From positions 62,001-126,000 of the forward strand of contig CBDCLG010000012.1 of assembly GCA_965218625.1 (NCBI GenBank): DNA of 64,000 nt. The letters are read 5' to 3'. The translations under genes were made by a program, and so were the position numbers. Shown here piece by piece: positions 9,272-17,886 of the stretch (position 1 is its first letter; each line of letters opens with the position of its first letter). This stretch comes from Bin5 sp965218625. GTDB lineage: Bacteria; Chloroflexota; Anaerolineae; Caldilineales; Caldilineaceae. The notes beneath the pieces are model-generated. The model had not been told where the DNA came from and ran no database searches. It was given only the letters and a program-made list of their open reading frames with translations.

Positions 9272-10294
9272 TCAAGGGAACAGGACGAATTCTACCAGAT
9301 GGCTGTTTCCTTCGTGATCGAGTTGAAAAACCGCGAGCTTCGGCGCGACTGACGGTTTTGCGGCGCCGGCGATCTGTTCCAGGGCGCGCTGCGTGGCCAG
9401 GTAGACGGCAAAAGCCGCGGGTGATGACGGCTGATGGTTAGCCGTCCACTCCAGGAGCTGTTCTTCACTTGTGCTGCCATCGAGGGCGATTCCCCAATAG
9501 ACTGGGCCGAGCGATTCCCCACCCAGATATTCCGACAACAAGAGAAAGAAGACCGGATCGCCGCCGATGCCCGTCGTCCAGAAAGGGACGGTAGGGTTGC
9601 GTGAACGAAGGCGGGTCAGAAAGGACGCGCCCTCGTGCGCACCGCCCCCCCAGAGTACACCATCCAGCGAGGCAGTCGAAGCGTCATCGGCGGGGATGGC
9701 TGTTGTTTTGTCAGCGGATTGGGCGGGCCAGCGGGCGTCGCGGCCGGCTTGTACAATGTGAAGGCCATCGATCTGTTCCAGCATGGCCGTGAGGAGGGCT
9801 TGCTCACCGTCCGGCGGGCGCGGTGCAAGCGGAAGATGCCAGTCGACTTCGGAGCCGGCGATAAGTTCTGCGGCTGCGGCAACCTGCGGCGATTGCAGAG
9901 GGCCAATTACGGCTACGACGCTGTCATCTCTCAAAAGTTTGGCGGCTGCACGTCGGGCTTGTTTCGGGTCGGCGGACGTGTCGAGCGCGAGCGGCAAGAC
10001 TTCGACATCGGACGGCTGATGGTCTGCCAGGGCGGCGCGCATCGCCGCCAACGCTTCATAGCCGCTCTGGCGGTATAGCCCTTCGAAGGGCGCCAGGAGA
10101 CCGATCTTCACGACGGGGCGGGTGGAGGTGCAGGCAGATAGCAACAGGCCGAATACCAGGCAGGAGCAGACTGTGGCGACGTAGGCCGGTCTGGCTGCGG
10201 TAGAGCTGCCGGCCGGAGGGGTCGAGGCAGTCGGGGAGGACGAGACTGTCTTGTTCAATCGCCGCAGCAGATGGCGGCCGGGATCATTCGACAA
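9272..10294 (-). CDS. Periplasmic-binding-protein-like lipoprotein (Peripla_BP_6 fold)
   Basis: 340 residues. A long N-region leads to a hydrophobic stretch ending LLLSAC, so Cys55 is the likely lipidation site. From residue about 62, VVKIGLLAPFEGLYRQSG, a basic Asp/Arg-rich helix and then AVIGPLQSP resemble type I periplasmic binding proteins of the branched-chain amino acid (LivJ) class. No permease or ATPase gene lies nearby, which argues against a transporter component. The gene sits 28 bp downstream of mltG. In gammaproteobacteria the PBP1A activator LpoA is also an outer lipoprotein with this fold, so a wall-synthesis helper role is possible. That is inference from fold and neighbourhood only. 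Confidence 0.75.
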   Translation of the reverse strand: MSNDPGRHLLRRLNKTVSSSPTASTPPAGSSTAARPAYVATVCSCLVFGLLLSACTSTRPVVKIGLLAPFEGLYRQSGYEALAAMRAALADHQPSDVEVLPLALDTSADPKQARRAAAKLLRDDSVVAVIGPLQSPQVAAAAELIAGSEVDWHLPLAPRPPDGEQALLTAMLEQIDGLHIVQAGRDARWPAQSADKTTAIPADDASTASLDGVLWGGGAHEGASFLTRLRSRNPTVPFWTTGIGGDPVFFLLLSEYLGGESLGPVYWGIALDGSTSEEQLLEWTANHQPSSPAAFAVYLATQRALEQIAGAAKPSVAPKLAVFQLDHEGNSHLVEFVLFP

Positions 10295-10322
10295 CTATCT
10301 ACCGCCGTTTGGAGCTGCCAAT

Positions 10323-11576
10323 CTAGGGCTGGTAGCCGTAGATGGAAAGGTTTCGCTCATGCTCTGCCAGCGTTTGCGCAAAGACGTGGCGACCGTCTTC
10401 GCCGGTGGCAAGGAAAAAGCAGTAGAGGGACTGGTCGGGATTCCTGGTCGCATCGATTGCGAGCAGGCCGGGGCTGGCGATGGGGCCTGGCGGGAGCCCT
10501 GGATGGAGGTAGGTATTGTAGGAGCTCTGCACCTGTGCGTACTCTTCGATGGTCTGCGGCTTCCACCACCAGTTGCCGGTCGTGCCCTTTGCAAATTGGA
10601 CGGTCGGGTCGGCCTGAAGGTAGCGGCCTCCCACATCGGGGCAGGTACTGTTGAGCCGATTGAGATAGACGCTGGCGATCAGCGGACGTTCGTCCTCCTG
10701 AACGGCCTCTCTTTCGACGATTGAGGCCAGGGTGATCAGATTGTAGTCGCTGAGGCCGCTGCTGCCACCGATGAGGCCCTCGGTGCCGACGCGTTGTTCG
10801 AAATTATCCAGCATAGAGGCGAGCACGATTTCAGGCCCGCTGACGTTGACGGGGAATCTATAGGTATCGGGGAAGAGGTAGCCTTCGAGCGACGCGCCGT
10901 TCGGGAGCTTCTGGAGGAAGTCGTATTGCGAGAAGATGCTGAGGCCCTGGGGCTGGTTGACGGCTGTGAGGAAGCGCTCGCTGTCGATCACGAAGTTTTC
11001 GGCCAGGCGTTCGGCGATTTCCTCGGCGCGAAAGCCTTCGGGGATCGTAACGACGACCTCTTCAAAGCGGGCTTGTTGCAACTCTTGCGCGATTTCCGGG
11101 ATGGTCATCGAATCAGCAAGCATGAAATTGCCTGCTTCAATGTTGCGGTCGAGGCCATTCACGCGCAGGTAGAGATTGAAGAGCTCAGCGTCGCGAATGA
11201 AACCAGCGGCGGCGAGACGGGCGGAGACGAAGCGTGCGGGTTCGCCGAGATTGATTGTGAATGGACGGGGGCGAGGATCAGTTCCGGCGGGAACTTGAAG
11301 TCGATCCTCATTGAGGCGGAGGTTCCAGGCCAGGACCTGGGCCTCGATGTTTTCCGGGGTCAGCGAATCCTCGCCGCGGTCGGGATCGATAAGGGCTTCG
11401 GACTGCTGCTCGACTGCCAGGAACTGTTCGGTCAAGTGGGCGCGCGCCACGCTGCCTACGCCCCACAGAACGGCTAGAACCAAGACCAGGAATCCGGCCC
11501 TAATCAGATTGAAGAGAGTCGATTCCCACCTATTCTGTCTCTTGTTTTGGCGAATGGTCGCTTGCTTTGACACCAT
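10323..11576 (-). CDS. mltG: Endolytic murein transglycosylase
   Basis: 417 residues from the ATG at 11576. A single N-terminal transmembrane helix (about 22-42) anchors an extracytoplasmic YceG domain. The catalytic segment LITLASIVEREA contains the conserved Glu at about residue 288, followed by ASVYLNRL and LQADPTVQFA, all typical of MltG. The enzyme cuts nascent glycan strands and sets their length at the membrane. The frame is open to an ATG at 11666, and in-frame ATGs at 11639 and 11576 compete. None has a strong Shine-Dalgarno, so the start is uncertain. It is the first gene of a minus-strand run with the binding-protein-like lipoprotein and a GT4. Confidence 0.93.
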   Translation of the reverse strand: MVSKQATIRQNKRQNRWESTLFNLIRAGFLVLVLAVLWGVGSVARAHLTEQFLAVEQQSEALIDPDRGEDSLTPENIEAQVLAWNLRLNEDRLQVPAGTDPRPRPFTINLGEPARFVSARLAAAGFIRDAELFNLYLRVNGLDRNIEAGNFMLADSMTIPEIAQELQQARFEEVVVTIPEGFRAEEIAERLAENFVIDSERFLTAVNQPQGLSIFSQYDFLQKLPNGASLEGYLFPDTYRFPVNVSGPEIVLASMLDNFEQRVGTEGLIGGSSGLSDYNLITLASIVEREAVQEDERPLIASVYLNRLNSTCPDVGGRYLQADPTVQFAKGTTGNWWWKPQTIEEYAQVQSSYNTYLHPGLPPGPIASPGLLAIDATRNPDQSLYCFFLATGEDGRHVFAQTLAEHERNLSIYGYQP

Positions 11577-11728
11577 TTCATGTCCATGAAGCCGAGCTGC
11601 CAGGAGGACTGTGCCACTCGAGTCGGACGCAGTGGCCATTGTATCACTTAGGCGATGGAGAATCAACGAAAGGGGGCCTTGAACGTTTCCGCCGGCAGCG
11701 GAGGCAAAGGCGTATTCTCCCGGATACT

Positions 11729-11757
11729 TTGGTCAGTCTGTGATCTTCTGCTATGCT
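11729..11757 (+). promoter_or_regulatory. Candidate promoter for the Amt-family gene
   Basis: TTGGTC at 11729-11734 and TATGCT at 11752-11757 with a 17-bp spacer, about 55 bp before the ATG at 11812. Partial match to consensus. Confidence 0.4.
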
Positions 11758-11811
11758 AGGCTCAATTCTACGTGATTCACCTCGGTTTGTGCACGCGGGA
11801 ACAGCGGATTC

Positions 11812-13311
11812 ATGGACGATTCTTATCTCTGGCATTTGACAGCCAGCGGCCTTTCCTTTCTTGTGCCCGCAGGCCTGTTGCTGGTTGCGGCGAGCGGCCT
11901 GCGTCCGCAGCGGGCATGGGACGCGGCACTGGGTGGACTGGCGGCTTTCTGCTTGGCCTGCGTGGGATACTGGGCAGTCGGGTTTGCGTTTCAGTTCGGA
12001 AGCGTGGGATTTCTCTACAGCGAGAATCCGGAGCTTGCCGGGCTGGTGCGGGGATGGATTCCTCTTCCCGAGGGATGGGGAATCGGTTGGATCGCGGCGG
12101 GGCTGGAGGGGTGGTTTCTGACGGGACCGGCGACGACTCCTGCGGCGCTTGGCCTGTTTGTGGCGCATGCGCCGTGGGCGATGGCCGCGGCGATGCTGCC
12201 GGTTGTGGCGCTTCGGGGCCGCGCACCGATGGTGGCGACCCTGGTCGTCGCGCTTTTGGTCGGCGGGTTTGTCTATCCGCTAGCGGGGAATTGGATTCAG
12301 GGGGGCGGGTGGCTGGGTGGATTGGGCCGGAATCTCGGGTTGGGTCACGGGATGGTCGATTTTGGGGGGGCCGGTTCTGTCTTTCTGGTGGCTGCGTCGG
12401 CAACGATGGCTGCACTGCTGGTTTGGGTCCCTGCCCGCCGGCCGCAGGCGCTAACCGACCCGGAACTTCCGACGGTACACTTGCCGCTGCTGGCGGTTAC
12501 CGGCGCACTGTTTGTCATGGTCGGCGTGTTGGGGTGGGTGTGGGCGAGCCCCGTGCAGCAGTTGGCAATCGGGCCGTTCACAGGGATGCGTACGGCGGTC
12601 AATGGCCTGCTCTATGCGGCGGGGGGCGTTACAGTTCCTCTCCTCTATACGTGGTTCGTCAGCGGTACGAACGATCCTGGAATGAGCGCGCGCGGACTTG
12701 TGGCGGGCGTGGTTGCCGGACTGGCCGTTGGCCCATTTGGCGGGCCTGCGGCTGCGCTGGTGATCGGTCTGCTGGCAGGGGGAAGCGTGCCATTCATCAC
12801 TTTTGCCCTGAACAGGGTGTTTCGCCTGGACGACAGCGCCGGCGTTGTCGCCACGACGGGATTGCCGGCGGCGATCGGGCTCCTGTGCGTGGGAATCTTC
12901 GCCGACGGAGCGACAGGCGCGGGATGGCAGCGGATCGGAGCGGAAAGCTATCTCGGCGTTTCGGGCCAGGGAGTAACGGGACTGTTGGCGGCCCAGGGCT
13001 TTCAGAGCGATTTTCCGGGTCAGATCCAGGCACAGATCATCGGCATCGCGAGTCTGACCCTATGGGGATTCTTCTGCGCCAGCCTTATCTGCGCGCCATT
13101 GGGCCTTTTGTTCAAGGGCATCGAGCGGGCGATGCGGGAGGTGGAGCCTGTGGTCGGACAGGCGCCGGTCGAAGAGCCGCCGCGACGGGAAGAGTCCCGT
13201 CCGTGGAGGGAGACGGCGGCGCAGGCTCCACGGGAAAGCGCATCGATTGCGCAAGAGATGGCTGGGCCGAGAGTCGCGGAGATGGCTGCGGACGAACCGC
13301 GCTTTTCTTAG
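11812..13311 (+). CDS. Divergent Amt/Rh-family membrane protein lacking the twin-His pair
   Basis: 499 residues with about 11 hydrophobic helices and an 65-70-residue charged tail after residue 430. The Amt frame is clear: GYWAVGFAFQFG (52-63), HGMVDFGGAG (179-188), a GLVAGVVAGLAVGP region (295-308) and RLDDSAGVV...GIFADG (338-366). Aligned by hand to E. coli AmtB, Asp160 is kept (Asp183) but His168 becomes Phe191 and His318 becomes Thr349. These two histidines line the ammonium pore and are nearly invariant in working transporters. The protein may therefore have altered selectivity, or act as a sensor. No glnB/glnK gene lies beside it, unlike the usual amtB arrangement. The gene ends 2 bp before the convergent thpR stop. 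Confidence 0.8.
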   Translation: MDDSYLWHLTASGLSFLVPAGLLLVAASGLRPQRAWDAALGGLAAFCLACVGYWAVGFAFQFGSVGFLYSENPELAGLVRGWIPLPEGWGIGWIAAGLEGWFLTGPATTPAALGLFVAHAPWAMAAAMLPVVALRGRAPMVATLVVALLVGGFVYPLAGNWIQGGGWLGGLGRNLGLGHGMVDFGGAGSVFLVAASATMAALLVWVPARRPQALTDPELPTVHLPLLAVTGALFVMVGVLGWVWASPVQQLAIGPFTGMRTAVNGLLYAAGGVTVPLLYTWFVSGTNDPGMSARGLVAGVVAGLAVGPFGGPAAALVIGLLAGGSVPFITFALNRVFRLDDSAGVVATTGLPAAIGLLCVGIFADGATGAGWQRIGAESYLGVSGQGVTGLLAAQGFQSDFPGQIQAQIIGIASLTLWGFFCASLICAPLGLLFKGIERAMREVEPVVGQAPVEEPPRREESRPWRETAAQAPRESASIAQEMAGPRVAEMAADEPRFS

Positions 13312-13313
13312 TA

Positions 13314-13922
13314 CTACAGCGAATCAGAATTCAGAGGGCAGCGGGCCAAAGTGGAGTATTGCGGTCCGCCTCCTCCCAGCACACTGCGAATAAAGTAGAG
13401 GTCGCGCACGCTCCAGTGGTATTCCAACTGGGGCGTTTCTTCTGCGGCTGCTCGTCGCAACTGCTCTGACGCAGTACGGAGCGCTGAACGCGGGGCGTTA
13501 CGTACAGTACGCGCCAACGTGACATGAGGCGAGAAGGGCTGTTTGTCGGCGTCAAAGCCGATACGACGGGCGAGGGTTTCAACGTCTGATTGCACGGCCT
13601 GCAGGGCAACCGCGTCACCCTCAATCCCCACCCACAGAACGCGCAGGTTCTTCCACGAGCGAAAGCATCCGAGCCGGGAAAGCGAGAGCGTGAAGGGCTG
13701 TCGGGCCGCTGCGAGCCCGGCCAGCCCGTCCTGTATGTGCCGACGCTGCCGCGCTTGCGTTTCGCCCAGAAAGCGCAGGGTCAAATGCAGATTGTCGGTG
13801 TTCGTCCAACGAAAGACTGGTGGGAGCCGGTACCTTTCCAGAAGGTCGCGCAGACGCTGCTGTTCGCTTCGCAACCCCAGTTTCACACCGTGTGGAATCT
13901 CTATCGCGATGAAAGTGCGCAT
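13314..13922 (-). CDS. thpR: RNA 2',3'-cyclic phosphodiesterase (2H phosphoesterase, LigT-like)
   Basis: 202 residues. It has the two H-x-T motifs that define the 2H superfamily: HLTLRFLG (His46, Thr48) and PHVTLART (His133, Thr135). The N-terminus MRTFIAIEIP matches the ThpR/LigT group. Characterised members hydrolyse 2',3'-cyclic phosphate ends of RNA and can also act as 2'-5' RNA ligases in vitro. The start at the ATG 13922 fits the family with no extra residues. It ends against the convergent Amt gene and starts downstream of, and in the same direction as, the SCO1-like gene, with a 44-bp gap. Confidence 0.92.
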   Translation of the reverse strand: MRTFIAIEIPHGVKLGLRSEQQRLRDLLERYRLPPVFRWTNTDNLHLTLRFLGETQARQRRHIQDGLAGLAAARQPFTLSLSRLGCFRSWKNLRVLWVGIEGDAVALQAVQSDVETLARRIGFDADKQPFSPHVTLARTVRNAPRSALRTASEQLRRAAAEETPQLEYHWSVRDLYFIRSVLGGGGPQYSTLARCPLNSDSL

Positions 13923-13966
13923 GGACGGTACGTTGGTCTTAATGCCGGAAAGATGGTCTGGGAAAC

Positions 13967-14647
13967 TCAGCGCAGCAAGGCCTTCAGATCGGCGGTCAAC
14001 TCCTCCGCAGTCACCTCGGCGCTGAAAAGCCCGAGCCAGTTTCCTTTACGATCGATGAGGAATACGCGGGAGGTATGGTCAAGCAGATAGTAGTCATCGG
14101 CAAGACTGCTGCCATCCGGGGGTTCGACAAATAGCCCATAAGCCGGCTTGAGCGCGTCCAAGGCTGTTTCCGGGACGCGCACGCCGAAAAACTGGGGATG
14201 AAAGGCCTTGACGTAAGGCTCGATGCGGGCGAGGTTGTCGCGTTGGGGATCGATCGTGACGAATACAAGCTGCAAGTTGGCGGCGATGGCAGGCGCTTCC
14301 CTGGCCAAGGCGAGTTTGGCCTCGGCCAGCTCCAGCATTGTCAGGGGGCATACATCCGGGCAAAATGTGTAGCCAAAAAAAAGAAGTACAGAGTCACCCT
14401 TGAGATGGGCGAGCTCGAAAGGTGAGCCGTCGTAATTGTGGCCCCGAATCGGCGGAGCCGGTTCCACGTCCTCGAAAATCGTGGCGGTGAAATTGTGCTG
14501 GCGGCAAGACGTGAAGGCCAGTAGCGGGACGGCCAGGAACGCGCATAACTTCAGACGAATCTGGAGCGAAGCACGGGACGTAGAGCGATTCGGCGTCGCC
14601 GTCTCCATCCTGCTATTGACGATTCTTTCTGCCGGCCGACGCCGCAT
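13967..14647 (-). CDS. SCO1/SenC-type copper chaperone lipoprotein
   Basis: 226 residues. A hydrophobic signal ends AFTSC, giving a lipobox with Cys48. The thioredoxin-like domain has the copper motif FCPDVCPLT (Cys96, Cys100) and the third ligand in LLDHTSRVFLID (His191), so all three Cu ligands are intact. SCO proteins load the binuclear CuA centre of cytochrome oxidase subunit II on the outer membrane face. The matching oxidase lies 36 kb away in this window. The ATG at 14647 is chosen because GAGGA lies 6-8 nt upstream; ATG 14608 is an alternative. The frame stays open far upstream without similarity. Confidence 0.92.
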   Translation of the reverse strand: MRRRPAERIVNSRMETATPNRSTSRASLQIRLKLCAFLAVPLLAFTSCRQHNFTATIFEDVEPAPPIRGHNYDGSPFELAHLKGDSVLLFFGYTFCPDVCPLTMLELAEAKLALAREAPAIAANLQLVFVTIDPQRDNLARIEPYVKAFHPQFFGVRVPETALDALKPAYGLFVEPPDGSSLADDYYLLDHTSRVFLIDRKGNWLGLFSAEVTAEELTADLKALLR

Positions 14648-14925
14648 AGCTGAGTCCTCGATCATAGCCCAGGGCGAGACCGGGCAGTCTGGACTGTTCG
14701 GTCGCACTGGGCGCGTTTCAATGGCCGCCATTCTATCATAGGCTGTTTCGGCACACACAGGAACGGCCAGGCGTCCTGGATTTGAGCATCGAGTTTCTAG
14801 TTTTCGGTTCTTCGATATAGGTGGGATGTGGCGGTCCTGAAGCTGGGTTATGGCGCTTGACATGGTGGCGTGAGGCGTCTGCCAGCCAGAAATAGGTGAT
14901 CGGTCGGCCACAGTTTCGGGTCTTG

Positions 14926-14989
14926 CGAATATTGGGACGCCCGGGGAATCCGGGTATGGATTGGCAGTACCGGGAAGCCCGAATATCTC
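14926..14989. repeat. Imperfect inverted repeat upstream of the glyA promoter
   Basis: The arms GAATATTGGGACGCCCGGG and CCGGGAAGCCCGAATATC are near reverse complements separated by about 30 bp. They lie just before the -35 box of the glyA promoter, so they would be outside the transcript; a protein-binding site is more likely than a riboswitch. The rest of 14648-15093 shows no gene. Confidence 0.35.
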
Positions 14990-14996
14990 CGGGAAA

Positions 14997-15025
14997 TTGA
15001 CGTAAGCCACTGCGCGTGCTAATGT
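14997..15025 (+). promoter_or_regulatory. Sigma-70-type promoter for glyA
   Basis: TTGACG at 14997-15002 and TAATGT at 15020-15025 with a 17-bp spacer. The glyA ATG at 15094 is about 60 nt downstream of the expected start site. Confidence 0.55.
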
Positions 15026-15093
15026 TGATTTTTGGCGCGAGATGCAGTGCAGCCGGTCGCAGACTGCATGGACGGATTCAGGAGGGTTCATCG

Positions 15094-16410
15094 ATGAGCG
15101 AGACTTCGAATGTGGTTCAGGAGATTGACAACAGCCTGCCCGCCTGGACAGAGCAGCCTGATCCCCGGCGGGTTTTGCGGGAGAGCGATCCTGAAATATA
15201 CGGGGCGATTGAGCTGGAGCGGCAACGACAGACGAATGGAATCGAACTGATTGCCAGCGAAAACTATGTCTTTCCGGAGGTGCTGGCGGCGGCGGGGAGC
15301 GTGCTGACGAACAAGTACGCCGAAGGCTATCCAGGGCGGCGGTACTACGGCGGTTGTCAGTACGTGGACATTGCCGAGAAGATTGCGATCGAGAGGGCTG
15401 AGGCGCTGTTCGGCGCGGAGTGCGCCAATGTGCAGCCGCATTCGGGCGCGCAGGCAAACGCGGCGGTCTACATGGCGCTGCTGAAGCCTGGGGACACGGT
15501 CCTGGCGATGAAGCTGGACCACGGCGGACACTTGAGTCATGGCTTTCACCTTAACAGCTCGGGGCACTACTATAACTTTGTCCACTACGGGCTCAGTCCC
15601 GAAACGGAACAGATCGACTACGGGACAATTCGACGGATGGCGGCGGAGCACCGGCCGAAGTTGCTGCTGGTGGGGGCGAGCGCGTATCCGCGCCATTTCG
15701 ATTACCCTTTGCTGCGGGAGATTGCGGATGAGGCCGGCTGTTTGCTGATGATGGACATGGCGCATGTAGCCGGACTGATTGCGACGGGGCTGCACCCGGA
15801 CCCTGTGCCCTACTGCGACGTTGTTACAACCACGACGCACAAGACATTGCGGGGGCCGCGCGGGGGTCTCATCCTGTGCAAGGAAGAACAGTCGAGGGCG
15901 ATTAATCGGGCGGTGTTCCCCGGCATGCAGGGGGGGCCGCTGATGCACATCATTGCGGCAAAGGCGGTAGGCTTCAGACTGGCGATGGAGGCGTCCTTCA
16001 AAGAGTATCAGCAACAGGTGCTGGACAATGCCCGGGTTTTGAGCGGGACGCTGCTGCGCGAGGGCCTGCGCATCGTCTCGGGCGGGACGGACAACCATCT
16101 GCTGTTGGTCGATCTGGACAGCCTGGGCGAAGAAGAGATCAATGGCAAGGTCGTGGAGTCAGCGCTTGACAACGCGGCGATCCACTGCAATAAGAATATG
16201 ATTCCGTTCGATCGTCGCAAGGCCATGGTGACGAGCGGGATCCGGCTGGGGACGCCGGCGGCTACGACGCGTGGGATGAAGGCGCCGGAATTTGAACAGA
16301 TCGGACGCTGGATCGCGGCGATTGCCAAGGATCCCGACGATTCAGGACTGCAGCAGCAGGTGCGGAGCGAGGTGATGGAGATGGTGCAGGCGTTTCCGAC
16401 GCCGGCGTGA
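15094..16410 (+). CDS. glyA: Serine hydroxymethyltransferase
   Basis: 438 residues. All SHMT landmarks are seen: NGIELIASENYV near residue 48, NKYAEGYPGRRYYGG (73-87), PHSGAQANAAVY (115-126), and the PLP-binding lysine in TTTHKTLRGPRGG (Lys250). The enzyme interconverts serine and glycine with THF, supplying 5,10-methylene-THF, the donor also used by TrmFO encoded earlier in the window. The ATG at 15094 is preceded by AGGAGG at good spacing, which settles the start; an upstream in-frame ATG adds only unrelated residues. Followed 21 bp later by radA in the same direction. Confidence 0.97.
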   Translation: MSETSNVVQEIDNSLPAWTEQPDPRRVLRESDPEIYGAIELERQRQTNGIELIASENYVFPEVLAAAGSVLTNKYAEGYPGRRYYGGCQYVDIAEKIAIERAEALFGAECANVQPHSGAQANAAVYMALLKPGDTVLAMKLDHGGHLSHGFHLNSSGHYYNFVHYGLSPETEQIDYGTIRRMAAEHRPKLLLVGASAYPRHFDYPLLREIADEAGCLLMMDMAHVAGLIATGLHPDPVPYCDVVTTTTHKTLRGPRGGLILCKEEQSRAINRAVFPGMQGGPLMHIIAAKAVGFRLAMEASFKEYQQQVLDNARVLSGTLLREGLRIVSGGTDNHLLLVDLDSLGEEEINGKVVESALDNAAIHCNKNMIPFDRRKAMVTSGIRLGTPAATTRGMKAPEFEQIGRWIAAIAKDPDDSGLQQQVRSEVMEMVQAFPTPA

Positions 16411-16431
16411 CAGAGCCAGGGGAAGGCGTGC

Positions 16432-17862
16432 GTGGCGAACAGAGCCAAGACGCAGTACATCTGCAGCGAGTGCGGCGGAGTGCAGATGAAATGGATGGGC
16501 AGATGCCCGGAGTGCGGTGACTGGAATACGCTGGAGGAAAGGCGTGTTCAGGAGGGCGGGCCGGCGTTGCGATATAGCGGCGCGGGTCCCTTGGAAGCGC
16601 CGGCCCCTCTGTCTTTGCCGGAGATTCCCGACGAGCCTTCGCGTCGGGTCGTTCTTGTGGACCCTGAATTGAACCGAGTTCTGGGAGGCGGAATCGTGCC
16701 AGGCGCGGGGATTCTGGTCGGCGGAGATCCGGGGATCGGCAAGAGTACGCTGCTGATCCAGACGGCGGCTGAAGTGGCGCGCCGGGTCGGCCAGGTCCTG
16801 TACGTGAGCGGGGAGGAGAGCGCCTATCAGATCGGGCAGCGGGCGACGCGTCTGGGGCTGAAGGAGGCGAGGCTGCTCGTTCTGGCCGACACGATTCTGG
16901 AGCAGATCCTGGAACAGGTCGAAAAGATACGCCCATCGCTGGTGATCGTCGATTCGATTCAGGCGATCCACAGCAGCGCCGGCGGGGGGGCGGCGGGAAC
17001 GGTTTCGCAGGTGCGGGACTGCGCCGCTCTGCTGCTGCGACAGGCCAGACAGCTCAACATTCCGCTGTTCCTTGTGGGCCATGTGACCAAAGAAGGGTCT
17101 ATTGCCGGACCGCGTGTGTTGGAGCACATGGTTGACGCGGTACTGCAGTTGGAGGGGGAGCGCTTTCACGCATACCGGCTGTTGCGGTCGGTCAAAAACC
17201 GTTTTGGCAGCACGAATGAGGTGGGCGTTTTCGAGATGACGGAACGGGGTATGGCGCCGGTTGCGAACCCTTCCAAGCTGTTTTTGGCGGAGCGGCTCCC
17301 GAACGCAGCCGGCAGCGCGATCGCGGCGCCGTTGGAGGGCAGCCGGCCGCTGCTGGTCGAGGTGCAGGCGCTGGCCAGCCCGACACCATTCAGCCAGCCG
17401 CGGCGCACGGGGAACGGTGTGGATTTCAACAGGCTTTTGCTGGTGACGGCTGTATTGAGCAAGCGCCTGAGTCTGTCGCTAGGCGCGCAGGACATCTTTG
17501 TCAATGTCATCGGCGGATTGCGGGTTGGCGAGCCGGCCGTGGACCTGGCGATTGCCGCGGCGATCGCCAGCAGCTATCGCAACGTGCCGATCGCGGCAGA
17601 GGTGGTGCTGCTGGGAGAGATTGGTCTGAGCGGCGAACTGCGAAGCGTCAGCCAGCTATCGCAGCGGCTGCGCGAAGCGGCCAAGCTGGGATTTACGCGC
17701 GCGGTCGTGCCCCGTCATGCGCTCCGGCGCGAGCGAGTACGGGCGGCCGGAGGCGAGATGTCCGCCGATGGGGGGAACGGTGTGCGCGACCTGCCCGGCG
17801 AGATCGAGGCCGTCGGCGCGCGTACGTTGGACGAAGCGCTGGATGCTGCATTGGTGAAGTGA
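16432..17862 (+). CDS. radA: DNA repair protein RadA
   Basis: 476 residues from a GTG start. An N-terminal zinc finger CSECGG...CPECGD (Cys11, Cys14, Cys25, Cys28) precedes the RecA-like ATPase with Walker A GDPGIGKST (98-106). The RadA-specific KNRFG motif is at about 256, and a C-terminal Lon-protease-like domain without the protease active site completes it (about 310-470). RadA drives branch migration in homologous recombination and helps process stalled intermediates. Length and domain order are standard. It follows glyA closely and is followed 24 bp later by an O-methyltransferase, so the three may be co-transcribed. Confidence 0.96.
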   Translation: MANRAKTQYICSECGGVQMKWMGRCPECGDWNTLEERRVQEGGPALRYSGAGPLEAPAPLSLPEIPDEPSRRVVLVDPELNRVLGGGIVPGAGILVGGDPGIGKSTLLIQTAAEVARRVGQVLYVSGEESAYQIGQRATRLGLKEARLLVLADTILEQILEQVEKIRPSLVIVDSIQAIHSSAGGGAAGTVSQVRDCAALLLRQARQLNIPLFLVGHVTKEGSIAGPRVLEHMVDAVLQLEGERFHAYRLLRSVKNRFGSTNEVGVFEMTERGMAPVANPSKLFLAERLPNAAGSAIAAPLEGSRPLLVEVQALASPTPFSQPRRTGNGVDFNRLLLVTAVLSKRLSLSLGAQDIFVNVIGGLRVGEPAVDLAIAAAIASSYRNVPIAAEVVLLGEIGLSGELRSVSQLSQRLREAAKLGFTRAVVPRHALRRERVRAAGGEMSADGGNGVRDLPGEIEAVGARTLDEALDAALVK

Positions 17863-17886
17863 AGAACAGATTCCTGGAGATGACTG

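Noticed and set aside
11772..13469. A 565-codon plus-strand frame overlapping the Amt gene
   Set aside because: Gly/Arg-rich out-of-frame shadow; the 499-residue Amt frame has all the family motifs.
14926..14989. Glycine or THF riboswitch upstream of glyA
   Set aside because: The structured segment lies upstream of the predicted -35 box, outside the transcript, and lacks riboswitch core motifs.
13967..15457. A 496-codon frame covering the SCO1 gene
   Set aside because: Only the last 226 codons match SCO1; the upstream part runs through the glyA 5' region and promoter on the other strand.
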